NCBI RefSeq assembly: GCF_003853705.1
Contig: NZ_QTQI01000008.1
Span: 62,001-126,000 of the forward strand
Reading direction: 5' to 3'
DNA length: 64,000 nt
DNA from: Burkholderia sp. Bp8992
Lineage (GTDB): Bacteria; Pseudomonadota; Gammaproteobacteria; Burkholderiales; Burkholderiaceae
How positions within the stretch are numbered: position 1 is the stretch's first letter; each line of letters starts with the position of its first letter. Shown piece after piece: positions 42,586 to 50,478 of this stretch. Made by a program: the position numbers and the translations under genes. The notes beneath the pieces are model-generated. The model did no database searches. It was not told the origin of the DNA and saw only the letters and a program-made list of their open reading frames with translations.

Positions 42586-43485
42586 TCAGGACGCCTTGAT
42601 GAAATCGACGAACGCGCGCAGGGCCGGCGGCACGAGGCGGTGCCCCGGATAATAGAGAAACGGACCTGAAAACGGCCGCCACCACGGTTCGAGCACGGGT
42701 TCGAGCGCGCCGCTCTCCAGGTGCGGGCGCAGCCAGTCTTCGAACAGATACACGATGCCCGTACCGGCGATCGCCGCATCGACCAGCAACTCCGTCGCCC
42801 CGCCGATCTGCACCAGCAGCGGCCCGGCGGCGGGCTCGATCCGCACGAGCTCGCCGTCGCGCTCGTATTCCCACGCCGGCATCACGCCGCTCGCGAAGCG
42901 CCCACGCAGGCATCGATGGCCGAGCAGGTCGCGCGGATGGCGCGGCCGATCATGGCGGTCGAGATAGCCGGGAGCCGCCGCGGTCGCGAACCGCTGGATG
43001 CGCGGGCCGATCGGCACCGCGATCATGTCCTGTTCGAGCCGATCGTCGTAGCGGATGCCCGCGTCGCATCCGGCCGCCAGCACGTCGACGAAATTTTCGT
43101 CGGCGATCACTTCCAGACGAATTTCCGGGTACGCATCGAGGAAGCGCGGCACGATCGCGGGCAGCACGAGCCGCGACGCGCTGAGCGGCACATTGAGCTT
43201 CAGCGTGCCCGTCGGCCGGCCGCGGAATTCGCCGATGCCGTCGAGCGCCGCCGCCACTTCGGTCAATGCGGGACCGAGGCGCGCGAGCAGACGCTCGCCG
43301 GCTTCGGTCGGCACGACGCTGCGCGTCGTGCGGTGCAACAGCCGGACGCCGAGCCGAGCCTCCAGCCGGCGCACGGCCTCGCTCAGCCCCGACGCACTGA
43401 GGCCCGTCACGCGGGCGGCGTCGCGGAACCCGCCGGCGCGCGCGACGGCCATGAACGCATTCAGATCACCCAGATCGGCTTGCAT
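42586..43485 (-). CDS. LysR-family regulator, divergent from the aldo/keto reductase
   Basis: This 299-residue LysR protein from ATG 43485 (MQADLGDLNAFMAVARAGGFRDAARVTGLSASGLSEAVRRLEARLGVRLLHRTTRSVVPTEAGERLL) has the standard HTH. The effector domain is of the DhcR/CrgA-like kind (GTLKLNVPLSASRLVLPAIVPRFLDAYPEIRLEVIADENFVDVLAAGCDAGIRYDDRLEQDMIAVPIG). It is divergent from the aldo/keto reductase gene across 101 bases, the usual layout for a LysR and its target, so it likely controls that gene. Confidence 0.92.
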   Translation of the reverse strand: MQADLGDLNAFMAVARAGGFRDAARVTGLSASGLSEAVRRLEARLGVRLLHRTTRSVVPTEAGERLLARLGPALTEVAAALDGIGEFRGRPTGTLKLNVPLSASRLVLPAIVPRFLDAYPEIRLEVIADENFVDVLAAGCDAGIRYDDRLEQDMIAVPIGPRIQRFATAAAPGYLDRHDRPRHPRDLLGHRCLRGRFASGVMPAWEYERDGELVRIEPAAGPLLVQIGGATELLVDAAIAGTGIVYLFEDWLRPHLESGALEPVLEPWWRPFSGPFLYYPGHRLVPPALRAFVDFIKAS

Positions 43486-43586
43486 TGTTCGCCTTTTCGT
43501 ACAACCCGTACGGATTATGACGGCTTATCGCGCAGATGGCTCCTCCTTATGCTGAACGCATTCATCCCATCGACAGGAGTACGGCC

Positions 43587-44465
43587 ATGCCCGATATTCG
43601 CCATACCGCCACCTTCAAGCTCGGCGATCGCCGCGTCAAACGGATCGGCTACGGCGCGATGCAGCTTGCAGGCCCCGGTGTATTCGGCCCGCCGAAAGAT
43701 CGCGAGGCAGCCTTGAACGTCCTGCGCGAAGCCGTCGAATCCGGCGTCGACCATATCGACACCAGCGACTTCTACGGCCCGCACGTCACCAACCGGCTGA
43801 TCCGCGACGCGCTGCATCCGTATCGCGACGATCTCGTGATCGTCACGAAGATCGGCGCGCGTCGAGGCGACGACGCATCGTGGCTGCCCGCGTTCGCGCC
43901 CGACGAACTCGAACGAGCCGTGCACGACAACCTGCGCAACCTGGGACTCGACGTGCTCGACGTCGTCAACCTGCGCATCATGTTCGACCCGCACGGGCCG
44001 GCCGAAGGATCGATCGAGGCGCCGCTGGCCACGCTCGCCGAGCTGCAGCGGCGCGGGCTCGTACGGCACATCGGCCTGAGCAACGTCACGCCCGCGCAGG
44101 TCGCGCAAGGCCGGCGGATCTGCGACATCGTCTGCGTGCAGAATCACTACAACGTCGCGCACCGCGGCGACGATGCGCTGATCGACACGCTTGCCCGTGA
44201 CGGCATCGCGTACGTGCCGTACTTTCCGCTCGGCGGCTTCTCGCCGCTGCAGTCGTCGACGCTGTCCGGCGTGGCGGCCCGTACCGGCGCGACGCCGATG
44301 CAGGTCGCCCTTGCGTGGCTGCTGCGCCGCGCGCCGAATCTGCTGCTGATTCCCGGCACGTCGTCGGTCGCGCATCTGCGCGAGAATCTCGCGGCAGCCG
44401 ACCTCGACCTGCCGGCAGGGGCGCTCGCGGAACTCGACCGTATCGCGGGCGCCGACGCCGCCTGA
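43587..44465 (+). CDS. pdxI: PdxI/YdbC-like aldo/keto reductase (probable pyridoxal reductase)
   Basis: This 292-residue protein starts at ATG 43587 with AGGAG upstream. It is very similar, along its whole length, to the sequence I recall for E. coli YdbC (PdxI), which reduces pyridoxal to pyridoxine with NADPH. Shared stretches include GYGAMQLAGPGVFGPP, VDHIDTSDFYGPHVTN, VTKIGARRGDDASWLPAF, LGLDVLDVVNLR and PMQVALAWLLRRAPNLLLIPGTSSVAHLRENLAA. The Asp, Tyr and Lys of the aldo/keto reductase tetrad are present (DTSDFY, TKIGARRG). The His position in the canonical LxLH segment is NLR, as in YdbC, so this is a family feature. Regulated, I infer, by the divergent LysR. Confidence 0.82.
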   Translation: MPDIRHTATFKLGDRRVKRIGYGAMQLAGPGVFGPPKDREAALNVLREAVESGVDHIDTSDFYGPHVTNRLIRDALHPYRDDLVIVTKIGARRGDDASWLPAFAPDELERAVHDNLRNLGLDVLDVVNLRIMFDPHGPAEGSIEAPLATLAELQRRGLVRHIGLSNVTPAQVAQGRRICDIVCVQNHYNVAHRGDDALIDTLARDGIAYVPYFPLGGFSPLQSSTLSGVAARTGATPMQVALAWLLRRAPNLLLIPGTSSVAHLRENLAAADLDLPAGALAELDRIAGADAA

Positions 44466-44518
44466 CGCGCGGACGATCGCCTGCCCGGCGGCCCGCGCCA
44501 CGCGCGCCGCCAGGCCGG

Positions 44519-45721
44519 TCAGGACGCGACCACGCCAACCCGCTTCGGCACGCCGGTCACGATCGTCGCGACCGCGACGGCCAGCACGACGGCCGCGCCG
44601 ACGAACACGCCGGCCGCGCCGTTCGCGTCGAACACGACGCCGCCGGCCGCCGCGCCCGTCGCGATCGCCAGCTGGATCGCCGCGACGATCAGCCCGCCCG
44701 CGCTCTCCGCTTCATCGGGCACGGTGCGCGTGACCCACGTCGACCACGCGACGGGCACGCCGCCGAACGCCATGCCCCACAACGCGACGAGCACCGCGTC
44801 GATCATCGGCGCGCGGCCGAGCGCGACGAGCGCGATGCCGAGCACGACCATCAACGCGGGCATGCCGATCAGCATCGGCCGCAGCCGGTGTTCGAGCACG
44901 CGGCCGGCCAGCGATGTGCCGACGAAGTTCGCGATGCCGTAGCCGAGCAGGATCGCCGACAGCCCGTTCACGCCGACACCGGCCACCTGCTCGAGGAACG
45001 GCCGCAGATACGTGAAGAATGCGAAATGCCCGGTGAACACGAGGATCGTCGCGAACATCCCGAGGCCGACGGTCGGCCGGCGCAGCACGTCGATCAGCGT
45101 GCGCAGGCGCGTCGTGCCGCTCGGCGGCATCGACGGCAGCGTGAGGATCTGCGACACGAACGCGATGCCGCCCAGCACGGCCGCGATCAGGAACACGTTG
45201 CGCCAGCCGATCAGGTGGCCGAAGTAGCTGCCCATCGGCGCGGACGCGATCGTCGCGACGGCCACGCCGCTGAAGATGATCGATAGCGCGCGCGGCACCA
45301 TCGCCGTCGGCACGAGCCGCATCGCGGTGGCCGTCGCCATCGTCCAGAAGCCGCCGAGCGCGATGCCGAGCACGACGCGGCCGACCAGCAGCATGGCCAG
45401 GTTCGGCGCGAACGCGACCGCCAGGTTCGACGCGACGAGCAGCACCGAGAACACGAGCAGCACGCGCCGCCGATCGATCGTGCGCGTCAGCGCCGAGATC
45501 AGCAGGCTCGTGACGAGCGCGACCGTCGCGGTGGCCGTGACGGCCTGCCCGGCCACGCCTTCGGTCACGCCGAGGCTGTCGGCCACCGGCGTCAGCAGGC
45601 TCGCCGGCAGGAATTCGGCCGTGACGAGCCCGAACACGCCGAGCGTCATCGCGAATACCGCGCCCCAGGCCGGTTCGCGGGGGGCCGCCGTCGAGGCGGC
45701 CGAGGAGATTCCGGGATTCAT
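44519..45721 (-). CDS. MFS efflux transporter, AraJ/DHA1-type
   Basis: This 400-residue protein from ATG 45721 has 12 transmembrane segments and DHA1-type features: AVFAMTLGVFGLVTAEFLPASLLTPVADSLGVTEGVAGQAVTATATVALVTSLLISALTRTIDRRRVLLVFSVLLVASNL, RVVLGIALGGFWTMATATAMRLVP, and PMGSYFGHLIGWRNVFLIAAVLG. It likely exports small molecules or drugs. An upstream in-frame extension reading through the divergent gene adds unrelated residues and is a shadow. The divergent AraC gene, 115 bases away, is the probable regulator. Confidence 0.9.
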   Translation of the reverse strand: MNPGISSAASTAAPREPAWGAVFAMTLGVFGLVTAEFLPASLLTPVADSLGVTEGVAGQAVTATATVALVTSLLISALTRTIDRRRVLLVFSVLLVASNLAVAFAPNLAMLLVGRVVLGIALGGFWTMATATAMRLVPTAMVPRALSIIFSGVAVATIASAPMGSYFGHLIGWRNVFLIAAVLGGIAFVSQILTLPSMPPSGTTRLRTLIDVLRRPTVGLGMFATILVFTGHFAFFTYLRPFLEQVAGVGVNGLSAILLGYGIANFVGTSLAGRVLEHRLRPMLIGMPALMVVLGIALVALGRAPMIDAVLVALWGMAFGGVPVAWSTWVTRTVPDEAESAGGLIVAAIQLAIATGAAAGGVVFDANGAAGVFVGAAVVLAVAVATIVTGVPKRVGVVAS

Positions 45722-45836
45722 GCGGGGTTCCGTGTCGGTTAGGGAAAGTACTGATGAGGGCGTATCGTAAGGAACAGCGGCAGGACGGTCTATGACATAC
45801 AATCCGTCGTTATTGATCGTTCGTCCGAATCTCGCT

Positions 45837-46841
45837 ATGTCCGAGCCGCTTCTGCCCCCGATTCCCGACACGCACGACCTCGTCAGCGAGTTGCTGCTGG
45901 GGATGCGCCTGAGCGGCGTCCAGTACCGCCGCATCCAGGTCGCACGGCCGTTCGGGCTGAATTTCGGCCACGGGACGGGCCGCGCGCAGTTCCATTTCAT
46001 CGTGCGCGGGCCCGTGCTGCTGCGCGACGCGTCGGGCGACACGATGCGGCTCGAGGCCGGCGACGCGATCCTGTTGCCGCACGGCGGCATGCACGCGCTG
46101 GTGTCCGATCCGGATGTGCCGTGCCGCGAGATCAACGGCTTCGAGATCGCGAAGATCTGCGATACGGTCGCGTCGGTGGCATCGGCCGGCGCGTCGCCGG
46201 CCGGTTGCGCGACGACGGAGCCGGGCGCCGGCGATGCGCTGATCTTCAGCGCGTGCATGGAACTCGACCTCGGCGGCATGCAGCCGCTGGTCGGCACGAT
46301 GCCGGAGTTCATGCACGTCGGCACGCTGCTTGCGCGCTACCCGGAAATCCGCCCGATGCTCGACGCGATGGAGCGCGAAGCGTGCACGGCGCGCGCGGGC
46401 TTCGCGGGCATCCTCGCGCGGCTCGCGGATGTGGTCGCGGCATTCATCGTGCGCGGCTGGGTCGAATGCGGATGCGGCGACGCGACGGGCTGGGTGCAGG
46501 CGCTGCGCGAGCCGAAGCTCGGCCGCGCAATCGTCGCGCTGCATCGCGACCCGGGCCGCAACTGGAGCGTCGCGGAACTCGCGACCGAAGCGGGTGTGTC
46601 GCGCTCGGTGTTCGCCGAACGGTTTCTCGCGGCGACCGGCATGACGCCCGTACGCTACCTGACCGAGCTGCGGATGCGGCTCGCCGCGCAGTGGATCGCG
46701 CGCGACCACGAGACGATCGAAGCCGTCGCGTACCGGCTCGGCTACGGTTCGCTGGCCGCGTTCAGCCGTGCGTTCAAGCGCGTGGTCGGCAAGCCGCCGG
46801 GCGCGGTGCGCGCGGACGGCGAGGTGCGCGCCGAAGCGTAA
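45837..46841 (+). CDS. AraC-family regulator with N-terminal cupin
   Basis: This 334-residue protein from ATG 45837 has an AraC-type cupin (residues about 20-130: GVQYRRIQVARPFGLNFGHGTGRAQFHFIVRGPVLLRDASGDTMRLEAGDAILLPHGGMHALVSDPDVPCREINGF). A C-terminal double HTH follows (about 215-325: RAIVALHRDPGRNWSVAELATEAGVSRSVFAERFLAATGMTPVRYLTELRMRLAAQWIARDHETIEAVAYRLGYGSLAAFSRAFKRVVGKPPGAVR). The ATG at 45792 would put TACAAT (45798-45803), a good -10 box, inside the coding sequence, so I prefer 45837. Divergent from the MFS gene, which it probably activates. Confidence 0.9.
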   Translation: MSEPLLPPIPDTHDLVSELLLGMRLSGVQYRRIQVARPFGLNFGHGTGRAQFHFIVRGPVLLRDASGDTMRLEAGDAILLPHGGMHALVSDPDVPCREINGFEIAKICDTVASVASAGASPAGCATTEPGAGDALIFSACMELDLGGMQPLVGTMPEFMHVGTLLARYPEIRPMLDAMEREACTARAGFAGILARLADVVAAFIVRGWVECGCGDATGWVQALREPKLGRAIVALHRDPGRNWSVAELATEAGVSRSVFAERFLAATGMTPVRYLTELRMRLAAQWIARDHETIEAVAYRLGYGSLAAFSRAFKRVVGKPPGAVRADGEVRAEA

Positions 46842-46862
46842 CGCCCGGCGCTCCTTCAGCGC

Positions 46863-47033
46863 TCAACGGCCGCTGTGTGCCTCGAGCGCGTCGACCAGCG
46901 CCGTTGCGCACTGCACGGCAAGCGCCGCGCACTGTTGCGCGTTCACGGCCGCACCGGTAGCGACCGTGCCCTGCACGATCCGGCCCAGCAATTCCTTCGA
47001 GAGTTCGGCGATCTCGTGATCCCGTTCCGTCAT
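46863..47033 (-). CDS. Small hypothetical protein
   Basis: A 56-residue protein starts at ATG 47033 with AGGAGG five bases upstream (MTERDHEIAELSKELLGRIVQGTVATGAAVNAQQCAALAVQCATALVDALEAHSGR). An amphipathic helical N-terminus is followed by an Ala/Val/Gln-rich helix with two cysteines. No domain is recognised. It lies 69 bases downstream of the transglutaminase-like gene on the same strand. The strong ribosome site and clean reading support a real gene. Confidence 0.6.
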   Translation of the reverse strand: MTERDHEIAELSKELLGRIVQGTVATGAAVNAQQCAALAVQCATALVDALEAHSGR

Positions 47034-47102
47034 GATGTCCTCCTGCACGTCGGCCGGTTCCGGCCGTTCGCCCGTGCGTAGCGAATGCCGTGCCCGCGCC
47101 GC

Positions 47103-49025
47103 TCAACGCCCGTTCGCGCGCACGACGATCTGCGCCTGCGTGTCGCGTTCGATGCGCTCGAGCGACGCGCGCAGCGCGGTGAATTCGTCGGCCGTACACA
47201 CCTGGCGGCCGAAATCCGCCTTCATCCGCCGCGTGACCTGCACGACGCGCGCAGCCGCGTCGAACACGTAATGCGATGTGAAGTCGACGAAGCGGTCGTG
47301 CACGGCCGCGTCGGCCGGCAGGTCGGTCACGACGACCCCGGCCGGCAGCGCGATCTGGCCGGTCTCGTCGAACGTGCCGCCCAGGCAGCCCCACGGCTGC
47401 GTGCGCACGGGCTCGGCCAGCCAGCCCTCGACCTGCGTCGCGATCCCGCCCGTGAGGCTCGACAGCGCGGGCAGCGCGGTCGTGCCGTCGGGCCACACAA
47501 AATGATCGAGCGTGCCGGCGACCGTCACGTCGAACGGCCCGTCGGTCACGCGCCGGTCGCTGGTCGACAGTTGCGCGCGGCCGCGCAAGCCGCTTTGCCG
47601 CAGGCGTTCGGTCGCAAGCTGCTCGATGCGGTCGTGCGGTGCGCGGCGAAACAGGTTGCGTTCGAGTTCGGCCGTCCAGCCGCTGTCCTCGACGTACGCA
47701 TGAAAGCGCGCGGCGCCCGGCTGCGCGGCGTCGATCTCGACCCGCGCGACGCGGGCGCGCGGCTGCGTGGCCGGCGTGCGCGACAGCACGCCCGTGTCGA
47801 CCAGCAGCGCCGGGCGATCCATCACGATCGGCGGCAGGTAGCCGAACGCGATGCCGGCCGTCGTCGTATCCGCGTATAGCGCGAGATCGGGCAGCCACGT
47901 GATCGCATGGTTGATCGCGCCGCCGCCGTAACCGGGCACCGACGGCAGCGTGTACACGGAGCCGAGATTGATCAGCACCGGTTCGCTGCGGATGCCGACC
48001 GCCGCGAGCAGCGCGCCGAACAGCGCGACATGGTCCTTGCAGTCGCCGTAGCGGTTGCGCAGGATGTCCGTCGCGCGATGCGGCGCGGCAGCCGTTTCGC
48101 CGAGGAACAGCCCGACGTAGCGCACGTTCGCCTGCACCCAGTCGTACAGGATGCGCGCCTTGTCGCGCGGATCGGCGGCATCGGCGGTGAGCGCGCGCGC
48201 CAGTTGCACGACGGCCGGATCGCTCACGCTCGGGTCGACGGCCGCGTTGCGGTAGCGCGCGGCGAACGCGGCATAGTCGGGCAGCGTCGAGACGACGAGC
48301 CGGTCGCCGTAGGTCGGGTAGCCCACCGCGCCGCTCTCGATGCGGTCGTACGGGCCGTGCCGGTAATCGAATTCGTAGCGCGTGCGGCCGTTCGCCGTGA
48401 CCGGCGGCAGCGCGACGTAGCCGCGCGCATCCGCATGCAGCGGCATGTCGGCCGGCACGTCGAAGATCAGCCGCTGGCTGTCGACGGGCTCGCGCGACGG
48501 CTCGACGTAGTAGCCGAAGTAGCCGCGGTTGACGGGTTTCGTGCGCGTCTTGCGGAACGCCACGCGCGTGCTCGATCCGGCTTCGACGCCGGGAAACACG
48601 ACGGTGCGCAACAGCCCGTCCTGGAACGTCGGCGCGCCGGCCGAGCGCGGCTCCTGCACGTCGCGGATGCCGTCCGCGCCGACCGGATGCGCGACGCCGT
48701 CGCGATCGATCGTCTCGGCCGCGAGCAGGTCGACCTTCTCGAGATTCTTGTCGAACCACACGTAGCGCTGCGCGACGGCGTCGATGCCGTTCGCGTTGTT
48801 CGCGCGCAGCGTCGAATCGTCGTGCTCGTCGAGCGAGCCGTCGTGCTGGATCACGAATTCGTGGACGTCGCTGACGAGCGTGACGGGCGCTTCGCCGCCC
48901 GCATCGACCGTGTCGGCCGCGGCCGGCCGCACGGCCGCAACAACGCCGAATGCAACGGCGCACGCAAACGCAAAACCGGCCGATCGGGAAAGAAAACGCA
49001 CCACGTCGCACTCGTCTCGGAACAC
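47103..49025 (-). CDS. Exported DUF3857/transglutaminase-like protein
   Basis: This 640-residue protein has a signal peptide (FLSRSAGFAFACAVAFGVVAAVRPAAA). A DUF3857-type beta-rich N-terminal domain follows (about 40-250: VSDVHEFVIQHDGSLDEHDDSTLRANN, then DGLLRTVVFPGVEAGSSTRVAFRKTRTKP). A transglutaminase-like domain follows with catalytic Cys in NRYGDCKDHVALFGALLAAVGIRSEPVLINLG, His in AINHAITW and a downstream Asp. The rest resembles the C-terminal domain of this family. Such proteins are periplasmic and often act on envelope components; the exact substrate is unknown. The start is ATG 49025, followed by a short cytoplasmic leader. Confidence 0.85.
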   Translation of the reverse strand: MFRDECDVVRFLSRSAGFAFACAVAFGVVAAVRPAAADTVDAGGEAPVTLVSDVHEFVIQHDGSLDEHDDSTLRANNANGIDAVAQRYVWFDKNLEKVDLLAAETIDRDGVAHPVGADGIRDVQEPRSAGAPTFQDGLLRTVVFPGVEAGSSTRVAFRKTRTKPVNRGYFGYYVEPSREPVDSQRLIFDVPADMPLHADARGYVALPPVTANGRTRYEFDYRHGPYDRIESGAVGYPTYGDRLVVSTLPDYAAFAARYRNAAVDPSVSDPAVVQLARALTADAADPRDKARILYDWVQANVRYVGLFLGETAAAPHRATDILRNRYGDCKDHVALFGALLAAVGIRSEPVLINLGSVYTLPSVPGYGGGAINHAITWLPDLALYADTTTAGIAFGYLPPIVMDRPALLVDTGVLSRTPATQPRARVARVEIDAAQPGAARFHAYVEDSGWTAELERNLFRRAPHDRIEQLATERLRQSGLRGRAQLSTSDRRVTDGPFDVTVAGTLDHFVWPDGTTALPALSSLTGGIATQVEGWLAEPVRTQPWGCLGGTFDETGQIALPAGVVVTDLPADAAVHDRFVDFTSHYVFDAAARVVQVTRRMKADFGRQVCTADEFTALRASLERIERDTQAQIVVRANGR

Positions 49026-49299
49026 GGCGGCAACACACCGGCACGGACGATCCGCGCCGCGCGACGCTCACGCGAGCCAGTCGCGCACCGCCTTGCAACC
49101 CAGTGTGGGTGACGCACCGGCGAGCGTCAAGCCACGCGCGGCGATGCGGCACGGCGGCGCCGCGAAGCGCCTCGGCCACGCGCGATCGACGGGCTGGCGC
49201 AACCTATAATCAAGACAGGCACGCATTGCATGCGCGACCTCGCCAGGACAAGCGCCGTCTCGACGAACGCGGCGCGCCCGACATGGGCAAGGAGGCATC

Positions 49300-49488
49300 A
49301 TGGCGGTGATCAACAGCGATTTCGAAACCGGCTTCCTCGTGGTGCTGTTCACGCTGCTGGGCGTGATCCTGTTCGGCGCGCTGCTGACGAAGCTGCATCT
49401 CGAACGGTGGCACCCGAGACTCATCGGCGCCGCGATCGGCGCGCTGATCGGTCTCCTGCTGGTCGAAGCCGTGCCGATGCTGACGTGA
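49300..49488 (+). CDS. Small two-helix membrane protein
   Basis: This 62-residue protein has a strong AAGGAGG site before ATG 49300. It has two hydrophobic helices (FLVVLFTLLGVILFGALLTKL and LIGAAIGALIGLLLVEAVPML) separated by a basic loop (HLERWHPRL). This would form an antiparallel hairpin in the inner membrane. No family recognised. It is followed at 49654 by another short membrane protein gene on the same strand. Confidence 0.65.
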   Translation: MAVINSDFETGFLVVLFTLLGVILFGALLTKLHLERWHPRLIGAAIGALIGLLLVEAVPMLT

Positions 49489-49653
49489 CGGCGATCCGTC
49501 ATTCGCACGGGGTCGGAAACGATCGCCGCGCCGAACGCGCCACGCCGCATGCGCTGGCCAGGTGCTTCATCGCGACGCCGCTCGCCGGCGTCGCGATGCC
49601 CGCCGGCTGACGGCCGGTTGCGCATTTCCCGTCCCTACCGTGCCGGAGGCAAC

Positions 49654-49812
49654 ATGGGAAACGGTATCGTCCAGTCCTTCGTACTGCTCGCGGTCCTCGT
49701 GTTCGCGGTGCTGTTCTTCTCGATCCAGCGCAGCCGCGACCGCACGCGCGACCGGCTGATCCACCGCGCCTCGCGGCGCTCGGCGCGCTCGCATCCGCAC
49801 CACCGCCCGTGA
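49654..49812 (+). CDS. Small single-helix membrane protein with basic tail
   Basis: This 52-residue protein starts at ATG 49654 with CCGGAGG upstream. It has one hydrophobic helix (VQSFVLLAVLVFAVLFFSI) followed by a very basic, Arg/His-rich tail (RSRDRTRDRLIHRASRRSARSHPHHRP) that should stay in the cytoplasm. Longer in-frame readings upstream have no ribosome site. Together with the two-helix gene at 49300 it forms a pair of small membrane genes of unknown function. Confidence 0.5.
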   Translation: MGNGIVQSFVLLAVLVFAVLFFSIQRSRDRTRDRLIHRASRRSARSHPHHRP

Positions 49813-49924
49813 TCGCGCGGGCTCGGCACGCACCCGGCAATTCGTCGGTCGAATCGTGCGACGCACGCCGTCCCGATCGAGCGACGCCCGCGTGGTGACG
49901 CGGGCATCCGGCTGACGTCGAGAA

Positions 49925-50449
49925 TTACTGCTGCACGAGTTCGACGCGGCGGTTCTGTGCGCGGCCCGCGTCGTCGGCATTGGACGCGACCGGCGGCAGC
50001 GATGCGACGCCCTTCGCGACCAGGCGTGCCGGCGCGACGCGGTACGTCGTCGCGAGCGCCTGCGTGACGGCCTCCGCGCGCTTCTGCGACAGGTCGACGT
50101 TGTGCGCGAGCTGCCCCTGGTTGTCGGTGTGCCCGACGATGTAGACCTTCAGCGCCGGGTTCGCGGCCAGCAGCTTCGCCATCTCGTCGAGCTGCGCATT
50201 CGACTCGGGCTTCACCTGCGCCTTGTCGGTGTCGAAGTAGATGCCGTACAGCGCGATCTTGCCCGTCGCGGCCAGCCCCTTCTGCAGCGCACCAGCATCG
50301 AGCACCTTCACCTGCCCCGTCTGCATCGGCTTCACCTCCACGACTTCCTCGTAGACGAGCGTGCGCTTGTTCGATGCCGAATCGTCCATCACGTGAACGA
50401 ACACGTACGCATCGCCCGACGCGCGCGGCAGCTTCGCGAGGTTCGTCAT
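49925..50449 (-). pseudogene. OmpA-family C-terminal gene, apparently truncated at the 5' end
   Basis: The frame reads 174 residues from ATG 50449. The last 110 residues are a full OmpA-like peptidoglycan-binding domain: IALYGIYFDTDKAQVKPESNAQLDEMAKLLAANPALKVYIVGHTDNQGQLAHNVDLSQKRAEAVTQALA, with the expected NRRVEL near the end. Relatives in this family have an N-terminal signal and a DUF4892-type domain of about 150 residues; here only its end (ASGDAYVFVHVMDDSASNKRTLVYEEVVEVKPMQTGQVKVLD) remains and there is no signal peptide. The truncation falls beside the stop of the APC transporter gene at 50479. An intracellular protein of this kind would not work normally, so I mark it as a remnant, though it could still be expressed. 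Confidence 0.6.
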
Positions 50450-50478
50450 CGATCCACGACGTCGCTTCGCCCGCACCG

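Noticed and set aside
43587-44465. Loss of the catalytic His in the aldo/keto reductase as a sign of a dead enzyme
   Set aside because: The same NLR replacement is present in E. coli YdbC as I recall it, which is reported to be active, so it is a family feature.
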